Assembly (NCBI RefSeq): GCF_013364215.1
Contig: NZ_CP054923.1
Location: forward strand, 5,022,001 to 5,086,000
DNA from: Verrucosispora sp. NA02020
Lineage (GTDB): Bacteria > Actinomycetota > Actinomycetes > Mycobacteriales > Micromonosporaceae
Reading direction: 5' to 3'
Length of the DNA: 64,000 bases
Part shown: positions 19,515 to 29,528 of the stretch, piece by piece
How positions within the stretch are numbered: the stretch's first letter is position 1
Layout: the number at the start of each line of letters is the position of its first letter
Made by a program: the position numbers and the translations under genes
Notes under the pieces: model-generated
Seen by the model: the letters and a program-made list of their open reading frames with translations, nothing else
What the model was told of the DNA's origin: nothing
The model's database searches: none

Positions 19515-20621
19515 GTGGCCACCATGCAGGACGTGGCGCGCCTCGCCCGGGTCTCGGTCAGCACCGTGTCGTACGTGCTCACCGGCACCCGCCCGATCTC
19601 CCAGGCCACCCGGGACAAGGTCCTCGCCGCGATGGCCGCGCTCGACTACCAGCCCAACGCCATGGCCCGTGGACTGGCCAGCCGACGTAGCCGCATCCTC
19701 GGCCTGCTGCTGCCGATGGACGAGCGGGGTCTGGGCGCCACCGAGACGGCCTTCGTCACCGGTGCGGCGGCCGCCGCCGGTGCGGCCGGGTACCACCTGG
19801 TGCTCTCCCCCATCGGCGTCGGCGACCTCGACGAGTTGCGCCGGCTGGCCAGCCAGCGGATGCTCGACGGCGCGCTGCTGATGGAGGTGCAGCTCCACGA
19901 TCCCCGGGTCGACGTGTTGCGGGAGGTCGGCGTACCGCTGGTGCTCATCGGTCGCACCGCGGACACCACCGGATTGTCCTACGTGGACATCGACTTCGCG
20001 CAGACCGTCCAGGAGGCCGTCGGCCACCTGGTCGACCTCGGGCACCGCCGGATCGTCTACGTCAACCACTCCGCCGAGACCCTGGCCGAGGGGTACGGCC
20101 CGGCGCTGCGCACCCGCGACGCGTTCACCTCGGCGATGACCGGACACGGTCTGGAGCCGTTGATGATCCCCGCCGAGGACAGCGCCGCCGGGGGCCGGGC
20201 CGCACTGGACACCGCGCTGCGGCAGGTGCCCGACCTGACCGCGATCCTGGCGATGAACGAGAGCGCCGTCTTCGGCCTGCTCGGCGAGTTGGCCACCCGG
20301 GGTCGGACGGTCCCCGACGACGTCTCGGTCGTCTCGATGGTCACCTCGCCCCAGGTCGCCGAACTGGCCACGCCCGCACTGACCGCGATGAACTCGCCCG
20401 GGTCGGCGGTGGGGCGGATCGCCATCGAGACGCTGCTGCGTCACGTCGACGGCGGTGGCGACGAGATCCGCCAACAACTGTTGCCGTGCGCGTTGGAGGT
20501 CCGCGGATCCAGCGCTCCGCCGCGTACGGCCGGCACGAGTGACACGGGGGCCGGCGGCGACCAGCCGGCTCCGGGCAGTGAAGCAGCCCGCCGTCGCGCT
20601 GCCACGCGACGACGGGCTTGA
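19515..20621 (+). CDS. LacI-family transcriptional repressor
   Basis: 368 aa. Helix-turn-helix at residues 3-28 (TMQDVARLARVSVSTVSYVLTG in outline: the TVSYVL recognition helix), hinge helix PNAMARGLAS (about 50), then a periplasmic-binding-protein-like ligand core 60-330 (ILGLLLPMDERGL, GALLMEVQ, LVDLGHRRIVYV, TAILAMNESAVFGLL). A Pro/Gly/Arg-rich tail ends the protein. GTG 19515 is preceded by GGGGAGG; ATG 19524 is possible but spaced badly. It is the first gene of a six-gene operon for oligosaccharide uptake and cleavage and lies behind a LacI-type operator, so it most likely regulates itself and the operon, released by a xyloglucan or xylose-containing oligosaccharide. Confidence 0.92.
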   Translation: MATMQDVARLARVSVSTVSYVLTGTRPISQATRDKVLAAMAALDYQPNAMARGLASRRSRILGLLLPMDERGLGATETAFVTGAAAAAGAAGYHLVLSPIGVGDLDELRRLASQRMLDGALLMEVQLHDPRVDVLREVGVPLVLIGRTADTTGLSYVDIDFAQTVQEAVGHLVDLGHRRIVYVNHSAETLAEGYGPALRTRDAFTSAMTGHGLEPLMIPAEDSAAGGRAALDTALRQVPDLTAILAMNESAVFGLLGELATRGRTVPDDVSVVSMVTSPQVAELATPALTAMNSPGSAVGRIAIETLLRHVDGGGDEIRQQLLPCALEVRGSSAPPRTAGTSDTGAGGDQPAPGSEAARRRAATRRRA

Positions 20622-20657
20622 GGAGTACCGGCTCGATACTCACCAGGGAGACTAGCA

Positions 20658-21953
20658 ATGCGACGATTCCGCAGCGTAGCCGTGGCGGCCACGGTGGCCG
20701 CGCTCACGGCGACGAGCCTGGCCGCCTGCGGCGGTGACGGGGACGACAGTGGGGCGAACGTCCTCAAACTCTGGCACTACGAGAGCGCCAACAGTGCGAT
20801 GGGCATCGCCTGGGACCGGGCGATCGAGATCTTCAAGGACGAACACCCCGGGGTCGAGGTGCGCTTCGAGCGCAAGGCGTTCGAGCAGATCCAGCAGAAC
20901 GCCGGCATGATCATCAACTCGGCCGAGGGCCCCGACATCATGGAGTACAACAAGGGCAACGCCACCGCCGGGTTGCTCTCCTCGCAGGGCCTGCTCACCG
21001 ACCTGACCGCCGAGGCCACCGAGCGCGGCTGGGACAAGGCGCTGAGCCCCAGCCTGCAGACCACCGCCAAGTACGACAACGGCGTGATGGGCTCGGGCAA
21101 CTGGTACGGCGTACCCAACTACGGCGAGTACGTGATGGTCTACTACAACAAGGAGCTCTTCACCGAGCACGGCGTCACCGTGCCGACGACGCTGGCCGAG
21201 ATGACCGCCGCGATGGACACCTTCGTCGCCAAGGGCGTCACGCCGCTGGGCATGTCCGGCGCCGAGTACCCGGCCGGTCAGCTCTTCTACCAGCTCGCGC
21301 TCTCCCGCGCGGACCGCACCTTCGTCAACGACTACCAGCTCTACGCCAACCCGGTGGACTTCAAGGCCGACCCGCTCAGGTACGGCGCACAGACCTTCGC
21401 CGAGTGGGTCGGCAAGGGCTACATCGCCAAGGACTCGGCCAGCCTCAAGGCCGAGGACATGGGCACCTCGTTCATCTCCGGCAAGGTCCCGATGATCGTC
21501 TCCGGTAGCTGGTGGTACGGCCGGTTCAAGAGCGAGATCTCCTACGACTGGGACAGCTTCCTCTTCCCCGGCAACACGATGCACGCCGGCTCCTCCGGCA
21601 ACCTCTGGGTGGTCCCGGAGACCAGCAAGGCCAAGAACCTGGCGTACGACTTCATCGACATCACCATGCGGCCGGAGATCCAGGCGCTGATCGGCAACAA
21701 CGGGGGCGTGCCGGTGGCCGGTGACCCGGCCGCGATCAGCGACGAGAAGGACCGCAAGCTGATCGAGAACTTCAACACCATCAGCGGCCAGGACGGCCTG
21801 GCCTTCTATCCGGACTGGCCGGTGCCCGGCTACTACGACGTGCTGGTCTCCGGCTTCCAGGGCCTGATCAACCAGTCCAGGTCGCCCGAGCAGGTCCTCG
21901 ACGCGATCGCCAAGCCCTACCAGGACGGCGTCGCGGAGATCACGCGCGACTGA
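20658..21953 (+). CDS. Sugar-binding lipoprotein of ABC transporter
   Basis: 431 aa. Signal peptide with lipobox SLAAC (20-24), Cys24 being the lipidated residue, followed by a Gly/Asp-rich linker. Family 1 extracellular solute-binding fold: VLKLWHYESAN (35-45), the two-lobe pattern with GVPNYGEYVMVYYNKELFTEHG, IVSGSWWYGRF and NLWVVPETSKAKNLAYDF. Captures an oligosaccharide outside the membrane and hands it to the two permeases that follow. Ribosome site GGGAGA upstream of ATG. The neighbouring alpha-xylosidase suggests xyloglucan oligosaccharides or isoprimeverose as ligand; ligand is inference. No ATPase is encoded here; these transporters share an MsiK-type ATPase encoded elsewhere. Confidence 0.93.
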   Translation: MRRFRSVAVAATVAALTATSLAACGGDGDDSGANVLKLWHYESANSAMGIAWDRAIEIFKDEHPGVEVRFERKAFEQIQQNAGMIINSAEGPDIMEYNKGNATAGLLSSQGLLTDLTAEATERGWDKALSPSLQTTAKYDNGVMGSGNWYGVPNYGEYVMVYYNKELFTEHGVTVPTTLAEMTAAMDTFVAKGVTPLGMSGAEYPAGQLFYQLALSRADRTFVNDYQLYANPVDFKADPLRYGAQTFAEWVGKGYIAKDSASLKAEDMGTSFISGKVPMIVSGSWWYGRFKSEISYDWDSFLFPGNTMHAGSSGNLWVVPETSKAKNLAYDFIDITMRPEIQALIGNNGGVPVAGDPAAISDEKDRKLIENFNTISGQDGLAFYPDWPVPGYYDVLVSGFQGLINQSRSPEQVLDAIAKPYQDGVAEITRD

Positions 21954-21980
21954 GCGGCGGCCGGGGCGGGCGTACCCGTC

Positions 21981-22004
21981 GGCGTCACCCGAGGCGGTGA
22001 CGCC
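21981..22004 (+). terminator. Intra-operon hairpin between binding protein and permease
   Basis: GGCGTCACC (21981-21989), 6-nt loop, GGTGACGCC (21996-22004): perfect 9-bp stem in the 74-bp gap. Such hairpins behind binding-protein genes partly terminate or protect the 3' end, so that the binding protein is made in excess over the permeases. Confidence 0.55.
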
Positions 22005-22027
22005 CGCCCCACCGTGGAAGGACTCCC

Positions 22028-22999
22028 ATGGCAGTGCCCGACACCGTCGCCGCCCGCCCGGGGGCGACCCCGTCTCCCCCGACGGGCAGGACCCCGCGCC
22101 GACCCCGACGCCCCGACGCCGGCTACTGGCTCTACCTGTTGCCCGGTGCGGCGCTGTTCCTGCTCGTCATCGGCGGCCCGCTGGTCTACACCGGCTACCT
22201 CTCCCTGACCAAGTGGTCCGGCGTCGGCGACCCCAGCTTCATCGGCCTGGACAACTACCGCACCCTGCTCACCGACGACGTCTTCTGGACCTCGTTCACG
22301 AACACCATCGCGATGATCGTCGCGATGGTGGTGCTGCCCACCCTGATCGGCCTGGTCCTGGCGGCCGTCCTGTTCGACACCATCGGACGTCGCTTCCGCC
22401 CGCGTACCGCCGCCGCACTGCGGGCCGCCTTCTATCTGCCGCAGGTGCTGCCGGTCGTGGTGGCCGGCATCGTCTGGGGCTGGATCCTGCGCCCCGACGG
22501 CGCGCTCAACGGGCTGCTCGACGCCATCGGACTCGGCACGCTGAGCCACGACTGGCTCGGTGACCCGGACACCGCCCTGCCGATGGTGATGGCCGTGATG
22601 ATCTGGGTGCAGCTCGGCTACCCGGTGGTCGTCTTCATGGCGGCGCTGGAACGGGTCAACCCCGAGCTGTACGAGGCGGCGGAGATCGACGGCGCCGGCT
22701 GGTGGCGACGGTTCCGCGCGATCACCCTCCCGCAGATCCGGCCGGAGACCTTCGTGGTCGGCCTCACCTGCACCATCGCCGCGATGAAGGTGTTCGGCCC
22801 GATCTACGCGCTGACCCGGGGCGGCCCGGAGAACGCCACAAACGTGCCCTCCTACTTCGCCTACTTCACCTTCTTCAAGCGGCTCAACGTCGGCTACGGC
22901 TCGGCGATCTCGATGGTGCTGACACTGATCATCGTCGTGGTGGCGGTGCTGTTCATCCGGGCGCAGAACCGTGCCGAACGCCGCGACGGAGGAATCTGA
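22028..22999 (+). CDS. Sugar ABC transporter permease (MalF-type)
   Basis: 323 aa, six transmembrane segments after a 30-residue cytoplasmic Pro/Arg-rich tail (first at about 33-55: YWLYLLPGAALFLLVIGGP). The EAA coupling loop EAAEIDGAGWWRRFRAITLP (218-237) contacts the ATPase. Matches CUT1 permeases for di- and oligosaccharides. Ribosome site GGAAGGACTCCC before ATG. It overlaps the next permease gene (TGATG), so they are translationally coupled. Confidence 0.94.
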   Translation: MAVPDTVAARPGATPSPPTGRTPRRPRRPDAGYWLYLLPGAALFLLVIGGPLVYTGYLSLTKWSGVGDPSFIGLDNYRTLLTDDVFWTSFTNTIAMIVAMVVLPTLIGLVLAAVLFDTIGRRFRPRTAAALRAAFYLPQVLPVVVAGIVWGWILRPDGALNGLLDAIGLGTLSHDWLGDPDTALPMVMAVMIWVQLGYPVVVFMAALERVNPELYEAAEIDGAGWWRRFRAITLPQIRPETFVVGLTCTIAAMKVFGPIYALTRGGPENATNVPSYFAYFTFFKRLNVGYGSAISMVLTLIIVVVAVLFIRAQNRAERRDGGI

Positions 23000-23883
23000 T
23001 GGCCGTCACGCTCACCCCACCCCGCACCGGCGGCCGTACCCGCCGGGTTCCCGACCGGCACCACCGGGGCGTCACCCGCTGGATCGTGCTGGCCCTGGTC
23101 ACCGTCGCCGCGCTGGTGATGCTGGTGCCGTTCGCGTTCATGCTGCTCAACGCGTTCAAGTCGCCCGGCGACTACTCGACCAACGGCCCGCTGAGCTGGC
23201 CGACCGAGTTCTACACGACCGGGCTGCGCACCTACTGGGAGCAGGTCGACTTCCCGGTCAAACTGTGGAACTCGATCCTCATCTCCGGCTCCGTCGCGGT
23301 GCTCGCCGTGGTCGTCTCCCTGCTCAGCGCGTACGCGCTCGGCATCGGCCGGGTCCGGGGCCGGCTCTGGATCATCGGGCTGTTCCTGCTGGCCAACATG
23401 CTGCCGCAGGAAGCCCTGATCTATCCGCTGTACCACTTCGCCAAGGAGGCCGGGCTCTACAACACCCGACTGGCGGTGATCATCATCTTCACCGTCATCC
23501 AGGCCGCCTTCGGCACGTACCTGCTCGCCTCGGTGCTCAGCACCTTCCCGCGCCCGCTGCTGGAGGCCGCCGCGCTCGACGGGGCCGGCAAGTGGCGGAT
23601 CCTGTGGCGGGTCGTGCTGCCCAACGTCCGGCCCACCATCTCGGTGCTGCTGGTCTTCTTCTTCATCTGGACCTGGAACGAGTTCCTCATCCCCCTGGTC
23701 ATGCTGATCGACAACCAGACCCAGACCATCCCGGTCGCGCTCGCCTCGTTGCAGGGCGACCGGCTGATGGACGCCCCCACCACCAACGCCGGCGCGCTGC
23801 TCAGTCTCCTCCCGGCGATCCTGTTCTTCCTCGTCTTCCAGCGCACCCTGGCGCGCGGCATCACGGCAGGAGCCGACAAGTGA
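22999..23883 (+). CDS. Sugar ABC transporter permease (MalG-type)
   Basis: 294 aa, six transmembrane segments, first at about 28-52 ([19 protein letters not shown]). The EAA loop is [20 protein letters not shown] (about 195-214), and the late [12 protein letters not shown] segment is typical of MalG-like CUT1 partners. ATG overlaps the preceding stop by one base, with GGAGGAA just before; its own stop overlaps the alpha-xylosidase start (GTGA). Forms the channel with the preceding permease. Confidence 0.94.
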   Translation: MAVTLTPPRTGGRTRRVPDRHHRGVTRWIVLALVTVAALVMLVPFAFMLLNAFKSPGDYSTNGPLSWPTEFYTTGLRTYWEQVDFPVKLWNSILISGSVAVLAVVVSLLSAYALGIGRVRGRLWIIGLFLLANMLPQEALIYPLYHFAKEAGLYNTRLAVIIIFTVIQAAFGTYLLASVLSTFPRPLLEAAALDGAGKWRILWRVVLPNVRPTISVLLVFFFIWTWNEFLIPLVMLIDNQTQTIPVALASLQGDRLMDAPTTNAGALLSLLPAILFFLVFQRTLARGITAGADK

Positions 23884-26111
23884 AGTTCACCGACGGATAC
23901 TGGCAACTGCGTCCCGGGGTGAGCGTGCTGCGCCCCGGCACGGTCGAGTCGGTGGAGCCGGACGAGCGGTCCTTCACCGTCTTCGCCCCGATCGGCAGGA
24001 TCACCGGACGCGGCGACACCCTGAACCGCCCGGTGGTCACCGTACGCTTCTTCTCCCCCGCCCCCGGCGTGGTCGGGGTGACCGTCGGACACCATTCCGG
24101 CGGGCTCCCCAAGCAGCCCCGCTTCGCCCTCGCCGACAGCACCGCACACCCGGTGCACGTGGAGGTCACCGGGCTCAGCGCGCGGTTGACCACCGGCGAG
24201 ATGACCGTGCGGGTGGCGCTGACCGGCCCGTGGCGGGTCGACTTCCTGCGCGGCGACAAGCTGGTCACCTCCTCCACCGAACGCAGCATCGGCGTGGTCA
24301 CCGACGCCGAGGGCCACAAGTACGTGCACGACCGGCTCTCGCTCGGCGTCGGCGAGACGATCTACGGCCTGGGCGAGCGCTTCGGCGCGTACGTCAAGAA
24401 CGGCCAGACGGTCGACATCTGGAACGCCGACGGCGGCACCGCCAGCGAGCAGGCGTACAAGAACGTGCCGTTCTATCTCAGCAGCGCCGGGTACGGGGTG
24501 TTCGTGGACCACCCCGAACACGTGTCGTTCGAGGTGGGCTCCGAGGTGGTGTCGCAGACCCAGTTCAGCGTGCCGGGGCAGTCCCTGACGTACCACGTGA
24601 TCGACGGCCCCACCCCGAAGGACGTGCTGCGCCGCTACACGGCGCTGACCGGTCGCCCGGCCCGGGTGCCGGCCTGGTCGTACGGGCTGTGGCTGTCCAC
24701 CTCGTTCACCACCTCCTACGACGAGAAGACGGTCACCGAGTTCATCGACGGGATGGCCGAGCGGGACCTGCCGCTGTCGGTGTTCCACTTCGACTGCTTC
24801 TGGATGCGGCAGTTCCACTGGGTCGACTTCATCTGGGACCCGGCGACCTTCCCGGACCCGGAGGGGATGCTGCGCCGGCTGCACGAACGCGGCCTCAAGG
24901 TCTGCGTCTGGATCAACCCGTACATCGCCCAGCGGTCCTACCTCTTCGAGGAGGGCCGGCAGGCCGGCTATCTGGTCCGCAACCCGGACGGGTCGGTCTG
25001 GCAGTGGGACAAGTGGCAGGCCGGGATGGCGCTGGTCGACTTCACCAACCCGGACGCGGTCCGGTGGTACGCCGACAAGCTGAAGGTGCTGCTGGACATG
25101 GGCGTCGACTGCTTCAAGACCGACTTCGGCGAGCGCATCCCGACCGACGTGGTCTGGCACGACGGCGCCGACCCGCAGCGGATGCACAACTACTACTCCC
25201 ACCTCTACAACAAGGCCGTCTTCGAGCTGTTGACGGCCGAACGCGGCGAGGGCGAGGCGGTCGTCTTCGCCCGCTCCGCCACGGCGGGCGGTCAGCAGTT
25301 CCCGGTGCACTGGGGTGGCGACTGCGAGTCCACCTTCGTGGCGATGGCCGAGTCGCTGCGCGGCGGCCTGTCGCTGGCCGCGTCGGGCTTCGGCTACTGG
25401 AGCCACGACATCGGCGGCTTCGAGGGCACGCCCGACCCGGCGGTGTTCAAGCGGTGGATCGCCTTCGGGCTGCTCTCCTCGCACTCGCGGCTGCACGGCT
25501 CCGGCTCGTACCGGGTGCCGTGGGCGTACGACGACGAGGCCGTCGACGTGCTGCGCCGGTTCACCCGGCTCAAGATGTCGCTGATGCCGTACCTGGCGGC
25601 AGCGGCCGACGAGGCGCACCGCGAGGGCGTACCGGTGATGCGGCCGATGATCCTGGAGTTCCCGGACGACCCGACCGCCGCGTACCTGGACCGGCAGTAC
25701 ATGCTCGGCCCGGACCTGCTGGTCGCCCCGGTGATGAGCGCCGACGGTCAGGTCACCTACTACGTGCCGGCCGGCACCTGGACCCACCTGACCAGCGGCG
25801 CACAGGTCACCGGCCCGGGCTGGGTCACCGAGAAGCACGGCTTCGACAGCGTCCCGGTGCTGGCCCGGCCCGGCTCGGTCATCCCGTTCGGGACGGTCAC
25901 CGACCGGCCCGACTACCGCTGGGCGGACGACGTCACCCTGCGCCTGTACGCTCCGGCACCGGGCCAGCGGACCCGGGTACGCGTGCCCGCGCCCGACCGT
26001 GGGTCCGGCACGGAGTTCGAGGTGTACCACCGCGACGGGACGGCCACCGCCGAGGTGGTGGCGGGCGACTCGTCGGGGTACCGCTGCGAGGTCACGGAGG
26101 TGACGAAGTGA
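23880..26111 (+). CDS. yicI: Intracellular GH31 alpha-xylosidase (YicI-type)
   Basis: 743 aa, close to E. coli YicI (772), no signal peptide. N-terminal beta domain 1-240, (beta/alpha)8 catalytic domain about 255-600, two C-terminal beta domains. Nucleophile Asp415 in [11 protein letters not shown], the exact wording of YicI and different from alpha-glucosidases; acid/base Asp481 in [18 protein letters not shown] (300-308) and SHDIGGFEG also match. Releases alpha-linked xylose from the non-reducing end of xyloglucan oligosaccharides or isoprimeverose. GTG start overlaps the permease stop (GTGA); its own stop overlaps the beta-glucosidase start the same way, so the three are tightly coupled. 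It is the gene that gives this operon its probable substrate. Confidence 0.95.
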   Translation: MKFTDGYWQLRPGVSVLRPGTVESVEPDERSFTVFAPIGRITGRGDTLNRPVVTVRFFSPAPGVVGVTVGHHSGGLPKQPRFALADSTAHPVHVEVTGLSARLTTGEMTVRVALTGPWRVDFLRGDKLVTSSTERSIGVVTDAEGHKYVHDRLSLGVGETIYGLGERFGAYVKNGQTVDIWNADGGTASEQAYKNVPFYLSSAGYGVFVDHPEHVSFEVGSEVVSQTQFSVPGQSLTYHVIDGPTPKDVLRRYTALTGRPARVPAWSYGLWLSTSFTTSYDEKTVTEFIDGMAERDLPLSVFHFDCFWMRQFHWVDFIWDPATFPDPEGMLRRLHERGLKVCVWINPYIAQRSYLFEEGRQAGYLVRNPDGSVWQWDKWQAGMALVDFTNPDAVRWYADKLKVLLDMGVDCFKTDFGERIPTDVVWHDGADPQRMHNYYSHLYNKAVFELLTAERGEGEAVVFARSATAGGQQFPVHWGGDCESTFVAMAESLRGGLSLAASGFGYWSHDIGGFEGTPDPAVFKRWIAFGLLSSHSRLHGSGSYRVPWAYDDEAVDVLRRFTRLKMSLMPYLAAAADEAHREGVPVMRPMILEFPDDPTAAYLDRQYMLGPDLLVAPVMSADGQVTYYVPAGTWTHLTSGAQVTGPGWVTEKHGFDSVPVLARPGSVIPFGTVTDRPDYRWADDVTLRLYAPAPGQRTRVRVPAPDRGSGTEFEVYHRDGTATAEVVAGDSSGYRCEVTEVTK

Positions 26112-27514
26112 GTGATGTCGTGTTCCCTGAGGGCTTTGTCTGGGGGTCGGCCACGGCCGCGTACCAGATCGAGGGGGCAGCCCGGGTGGACGGCCGTGGA
26201 CCGTCGATCTGGGACACCTACAGCCACACACCGGGACGCACCCTGAACGGGGACACCGGCGACGTCGCCGCCGACCACTACCACCGGTGGGAGTCCGACC
26301 TGGACCACATCGCCGCGCTCGGGCTGGACGCGTACCGCTTCTCCATCGCCTGGCCCCGGGTGCAGCCCGGCGGCTCCGGCCCGGTCAACCAGGCCGGCGT
26401 GGACTTCTACTCCCGGCTGGTGGACGGGCTGCTGGAGCGCGGGGTCCAGCCGGTCGCCACGCTCTACCACTGGGACCTGCCGCAGGAGTTGGAGGACGCC
26501 GGCGGCTGGCCGGAGCGGGACACCGCGCTGCGCTTCGCCGACTACGCCACGGCGATCGTCGGGGCGCTGGGCGACCGGGTGCACACCTGGACCACGTTCA
26601 ACGAGCCGTGGTGCTCGGCGTACCTCGGATACGCCTCCGGCGTACACGCGCCGGGACGCACCGAACCGGAGGCGGCGCTGCGCGCCGTACACCACCTGAA
26701 CCTGGCTCACGGTCTGGCCGGCCGGGTGATCCGCGACCTGGCTCCGGCGGCGCGGCTGTCGGTCACGCTGAACCTGCACGTGATCCGTCCGGCCTCGGAT
26801 TCGGCGGCCGACGCCGACGCGGTACGCCGCACCGACGCGCTGGCCAACCGGGCCTTCCTCGGCCCGATGCTCGACGGCGCGTACCCGGCCGACCTGCTCG
26901 CCGACACGGCGGCGGTCACCGACTGGTCGTTCGTACGCGACGGCGACGAGCGCACCGCGGCCGTCCCGCTCGACGTGCTCGGCGTCAACTACTACTCGAC
27001 CACCCTGGTCCGCACCTGGGACGGCGTCTCGGCCCGGTCGAGCGCGGACGGCCACGGCCGGTCGGCGCACTCCGCCTGGGTCGGCGCCGACCGGGTCGAC
27101 TTCCTTCCCCAGCCGGGCCCGTACACGGCGATGGGATGGAACATCGAGCCGGCCGGCCTGACCGAGCTGCTGCTGCGGCTGCACCGCGAGTACCCCAACC
27201 TGCCGCTGATGATCACCGAGAACGGCGCCGCCTTCGACGACGTGGTCTCGCCCGACGGCGCGGTGCACGACGACCGCCGCGTCGACTACCTGCGCCGGCA
27301 CATCGCCGCGACGCACGACGCGATGGCGGCGGGTGTCGACGTGCGGGGCTACTTCGTCTGGTCGCTGCTGGACAACTTCGAGTGGGCGTACGGCTACGAC
27401 CGCCGCTTCGGGATCATCCGCGTCGACTACGACACCCAGGAACGCCTCTGGAAGGACAGTGCCCACTGGTACCAGCACCTGGCGACGACAGACCGACTGG
27501 ACCGCCACCCCTAA
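26108..27514 (+). CDS. Intracellular GH1 beta-glucosidase
   Basis: 468 aa, normal length, no signal peptide. [19 protein letters not shown] (N-terminal GH1 signature), acid/base Glu in TTFNEPW (about 164), nucleophile Glu in MITENGAAF (about 370), and [13 protein letters not shown] near the C-terminus. Hydrolyses beta-1,4-glucosides. Next to an alpha-xylosidase it would alternately trim the glucan backbone of imported xyloglucan oligosaccharides after xylose removal. GTG overlaps the alpha-xylosidase stop. Last gene of the operon; no strong terminator is seen, but the sequence after it becomes AT-rich. Confidence 0.96.
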   Translation: MSDVVFPEGFVWGSATAAYQIEGAARVDGRGPSIWDTYSHTPGRTLNGDTGDVAADHYHRWESDLDHIAALGLDAYRFSIAWPRVQPGGSGPVNQAGVDFYSRLVDGLLERGVQPVATLYHWDLPQELEDAGGWPERDTALRFADYATAIVGALGDRVHTWTTFNEPWCSAYLGYASGVHAPGRTEPEAALRAVHHLNLAHGLAGRVIRDLAPAARLSVTLNLHVIRPASDSAADADAVRRTDALANRAFLGPMLDGAYPADLLADTAAVTDWSFVRDGDERTAAVPLDVLGVNYYSTTLVRTWDGVSARSSADGHGRSAHSAWVGADRVDFLPQPGPYTAMGWNIEPAGLTELLLRLHREYPNLPLMITENGAAFDDVVSPDGAVHDDRRVDYLRRHIAATHDAMAAGVDVRGYFVWSLLDNFEWAYGYDRRFGIIRVDYDTQERLWKDSAHWYQHLATTDRLDRHP

Positions 27515-27552
27515 ATGCTCAAATCATTTCGGCATTAGCTGGGGATTATCCT

Positions 27553-27558
27553 ATGATT
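27553..27558 (+). promoter_or_regulatory. -10 element TATGAT, leaderless layout, Fic gene
   Basis: TATGAT ends 5 bases before the ATG at 27564, in a 50-bp AT-rich patch (27511-27560) unusual for this window. A second candidate TATCCT lies at 27547-27552. AATGC/GCATT arms (27514-27518 and 27531-27535) may be an operator. Transcription would start close to the A of ATG. Confidence 0.55.
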
Positions 27559-27563
27559 GAGTC

Positions 27564-28691
27564 ATGCTGTACCGGACGCCGGAGCTGACCCAGGACGACA
27601 AACGCGTTCTCGGCGAACTGGAGACGATGCGTGAAGCCCTTCGTTACCAGGTCGCCGAGCCGCGCCGGTGGAGCGGCCAGCTCCGCAGGACCCTGATCGC
27701 CCACGCCATCCAGGGGTCGAACTCGATCGAGGGGTATCAAGTCGGCCTCGACGACGCGGTGGCGGCCGTCGCGGGCGAGGAACCGATGGAAACGAGTCCG
27801 AACACGTGGGACGTGATCACCGGATACCGCGACGCCCTCACCTACGTGCAGCAGCTCGGACACTCCCGGGAGTTCGCCTGGCAACACATGCTCCTCGACG
27901 CGCTGCACTTCATGATGATGCGGCACGACCTCACCAAATGGCCGGGTCGGTACCGGCCCGGTGACATCTACGTCGACGAGGCCCACACCGGACGGCGGGT
28001 CTACACCGGCCCTGACCCGGACCACGTTCCCGCTCTGATCTCCGAGTTGATGGCCTGGCTGGCGGACGGGGAGCCGGAGGTCCCGCTGCTCGTGCGCGCA
28101 TCGATGGCCCACCTCAACCTGGTGAAGATCCATCCGTGGCGGGACGGAAACGGACGGATGTCACGATGTCTGCACACCCTGGTCCTCGCCAGGGACGGCG
28201 TGCTGGCTCCGGAGTTCTCGTCGATCGAGGAGTGGCTGGGCGCCGGGCGGAACACCTACGCCTACTACGACGTACTCGCCGAGATCGGCGGCGCGACCTG
28301 GCAGCCGGACACCGACACCGGGCCGTGGATCCGGTTCTGCCTCAGCGCCCACCATCAGCAGGCCCAACTGGTTCGGCAACGGATCGACCAGGCCGCCCGC
28401 CTGTGGGATCTGCTCGACGGCTGGGCTGGCCGACACGCGCTGCCCGAACGGGTCGTCAGCGCCCTGCAACTGGCGGCCACCGGCGGCCGGGTCCGCCGAA
28501 CGGTGTACCAACACGACGAGGGCCTCACGGACGACCAGGCCATCCGTGATCTTCGGGCGCTGGTCAAGGTGGGTCTACTCGAACAGCGTGGCCAGACGCG
28601 CGGGAGGCACTACGTCGCCTCGACGACGCTCAGGGACTTGGCCGCACCGGCACTACGCCCCAAGGAGATCGTCGACCCGTACCAGCAGTGA
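27564..28691 (+). CDS. Fic-domain protein, class II (self-inhibited)
   Basis: 375 aa. Fic core motif HPWRDGNGR (190-198) with the catalytic His and the Mg-ATP-binding DGNGR loop: all residues for AMP transfer are present. Inhibitory motif S-x3-E-G in SNSIEG (52-57) lies N-terminal to the Fic core, so this is a class II Fic protein kept silent by Glu56. A winged-helix-like domain fills about 280-360 (LPERVVSALQLAATGG, AIRDLRALVKVGLLEQRG), which may bind DNA. No separate antitoxin gene is needed or present. Leaderless promoter in an AT-rich patch. Targets unknown; could modify gyrase-like proteins or act as transcription regulator. Confidence 0.93.
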   Translation: MLYRTPELTQDDKRVLGELETMREALRYQVAEPRRWSGQLRRTLIAHAIQGSNSIEGYQVGLDDAVAAVAGEEPMETSPNTWDVITGYRDALTYVQQLGHSREFAWQHMLLDALHFMMMRHDLTKWPGRYRPGDIYVDEAHTGRRVYTGPDPDHVPALISELMAWLADGEPEVPLLVRASMAHLNLVKIHPWRDGNGRMSRCLHTLVLARDGVLAPEFSSIEEWLGAGRNTYAYYDVLAEIGGATWQPDTDTGPWIRFCLSAHHQQAQLVRQRIDQAARLWDLLDGWAGRHALPERVVSALQLAATGGRVRRTVYQHDEGLTDDQAIRDLRALVKVGLLEQRGQTRGRHYVASTTLRDLAAPALRPKEIVDPYQQ

Positions 28692-28722
28692 CCTGTCCCG
28701 GCCGACACAGCCAACAGGTCGG

Positions 28723-29370
28723 TCAGACGCCGACGCGCTGCTCGGGCACGGTCAGGCCGTACAGCGCCATCAGTTCGGGGGTGTCCACCCGACTGCCGTC
28801 GGCCACCGAGTCGCAGGCGATGTCGACGATCTGGTCCTTGTGCGCCAGCAGGTAGGGCCGGGCACCGACGTCGGCACTGGCCAGGGTGGCGATGCCCGGC
28901 CAGTGCCGACGGCCGAACAGCATCGGGTAGCCGCGCAGCCCGTTGTAGGTGGCGCAGACCAGCACGTCGGGAAAGGGCAGCGCGGTGACCCGACGGATCG
29001 CCTCGGCGGTCAGCCCGGGCATGTCGACGGGGACCACCACCGCGGCCTCCACCCGGTCGTCGTCGATGCCGGCCAGGCCGGCACGGATGGACGAGCCGAC
29101 TCCGGTGCCCCACGCCCGGTTGACCACCACCGTGGCGTGGTCCAGGTGCGCGGTGTCACGGACCTGGTCGGCGGCGGCGCCGAGGACGACGACGATCTGC
29201 CCGCAGCCCGCCTCCGTCAGCGTGTCGATCATCTGGTCGACCAGGGGTTTGTCACCCTGGTGCAGCAGGGCCTCGGGGCCGCCGATACGACGGCCACCTC
29301 CCGCCGCGATGATCATTCCTGCGATCCGGTTCAGAACCGCGCTCCCTCCAGTGTGGGACCGGGTGAGCAC
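28723..29370 (-). CDS. MobA/MocA-like nucleotidyltransferase
   Basis: 215 aa from GTG 29370; ATG 29316 is an alternative start close to the first motif, and GGAGGG lies between them, so the start is unsettled. NTP-transferase motif IAGMIIAAGGGRRIGGPEALL (G-rich NTP loop), then DKPLVDQMIDTL, VVPVDMPGLT (metal-binding Asp) and YNGLRGYPMLFG. Family members transfer CMP or GMP to molybdopterin. Location beside xdhC and two Mo-hydroxylase subunit genes supports a role in making the molybdopterin-cytosine-dinucleotide cofactor. The usual LxxGKS/RMG signature is altered (GGGRRIGG), so specificity is uncertain. Confidence 0.85.
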   Translation of the reverse strand: MLTRSHTGGSAVLNRIAGMIIAAGGGRRIGGPEALLHQGDKPLVDQMIDTLTEAGCGQIVVVLGAAADQVRDTAHLDHATVVVNRAWGTGVGSSIRAGLAGIDDDRVEAAVVVPVDMPGLTAEAIRRVTALPFPDVLVCATYNGLRGYPMLFGRRHWPGIATLASADVGARPYLLAHKDQIVDIACDSVADGSRVDTPELMALYGLTVPEQRVGV

Positions 29371-29439
29371 CGTGGCGCTGTCCGTCCCGTCCGACGCACA
29401 TCGTTTGCAACGAGCACGGACGGAGGAGAGTGGCGGGGC

Positions 29440-29462
29440 AAATAGGATAAATTAGGTAACAC
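29440..29462 (-). promoter_or_regulatory. AT-rich promoter patch for the MobA-like gene
   Basis: On the minus strand this reads TTACC then TAATTT and TATCCTATTT, offering -10 elements (TATCCT at 29449-29444) about 75 bases before the start. The rest of 29371-29528 has no feature. Confidence 0.4.
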
Positions 29463-29528
29463 GCTCATCCTTCGGTGCGCGTCGGACGTATGCCGCACCC
29501 GTCGACCCGATCCCCCTGACGGATCGGC

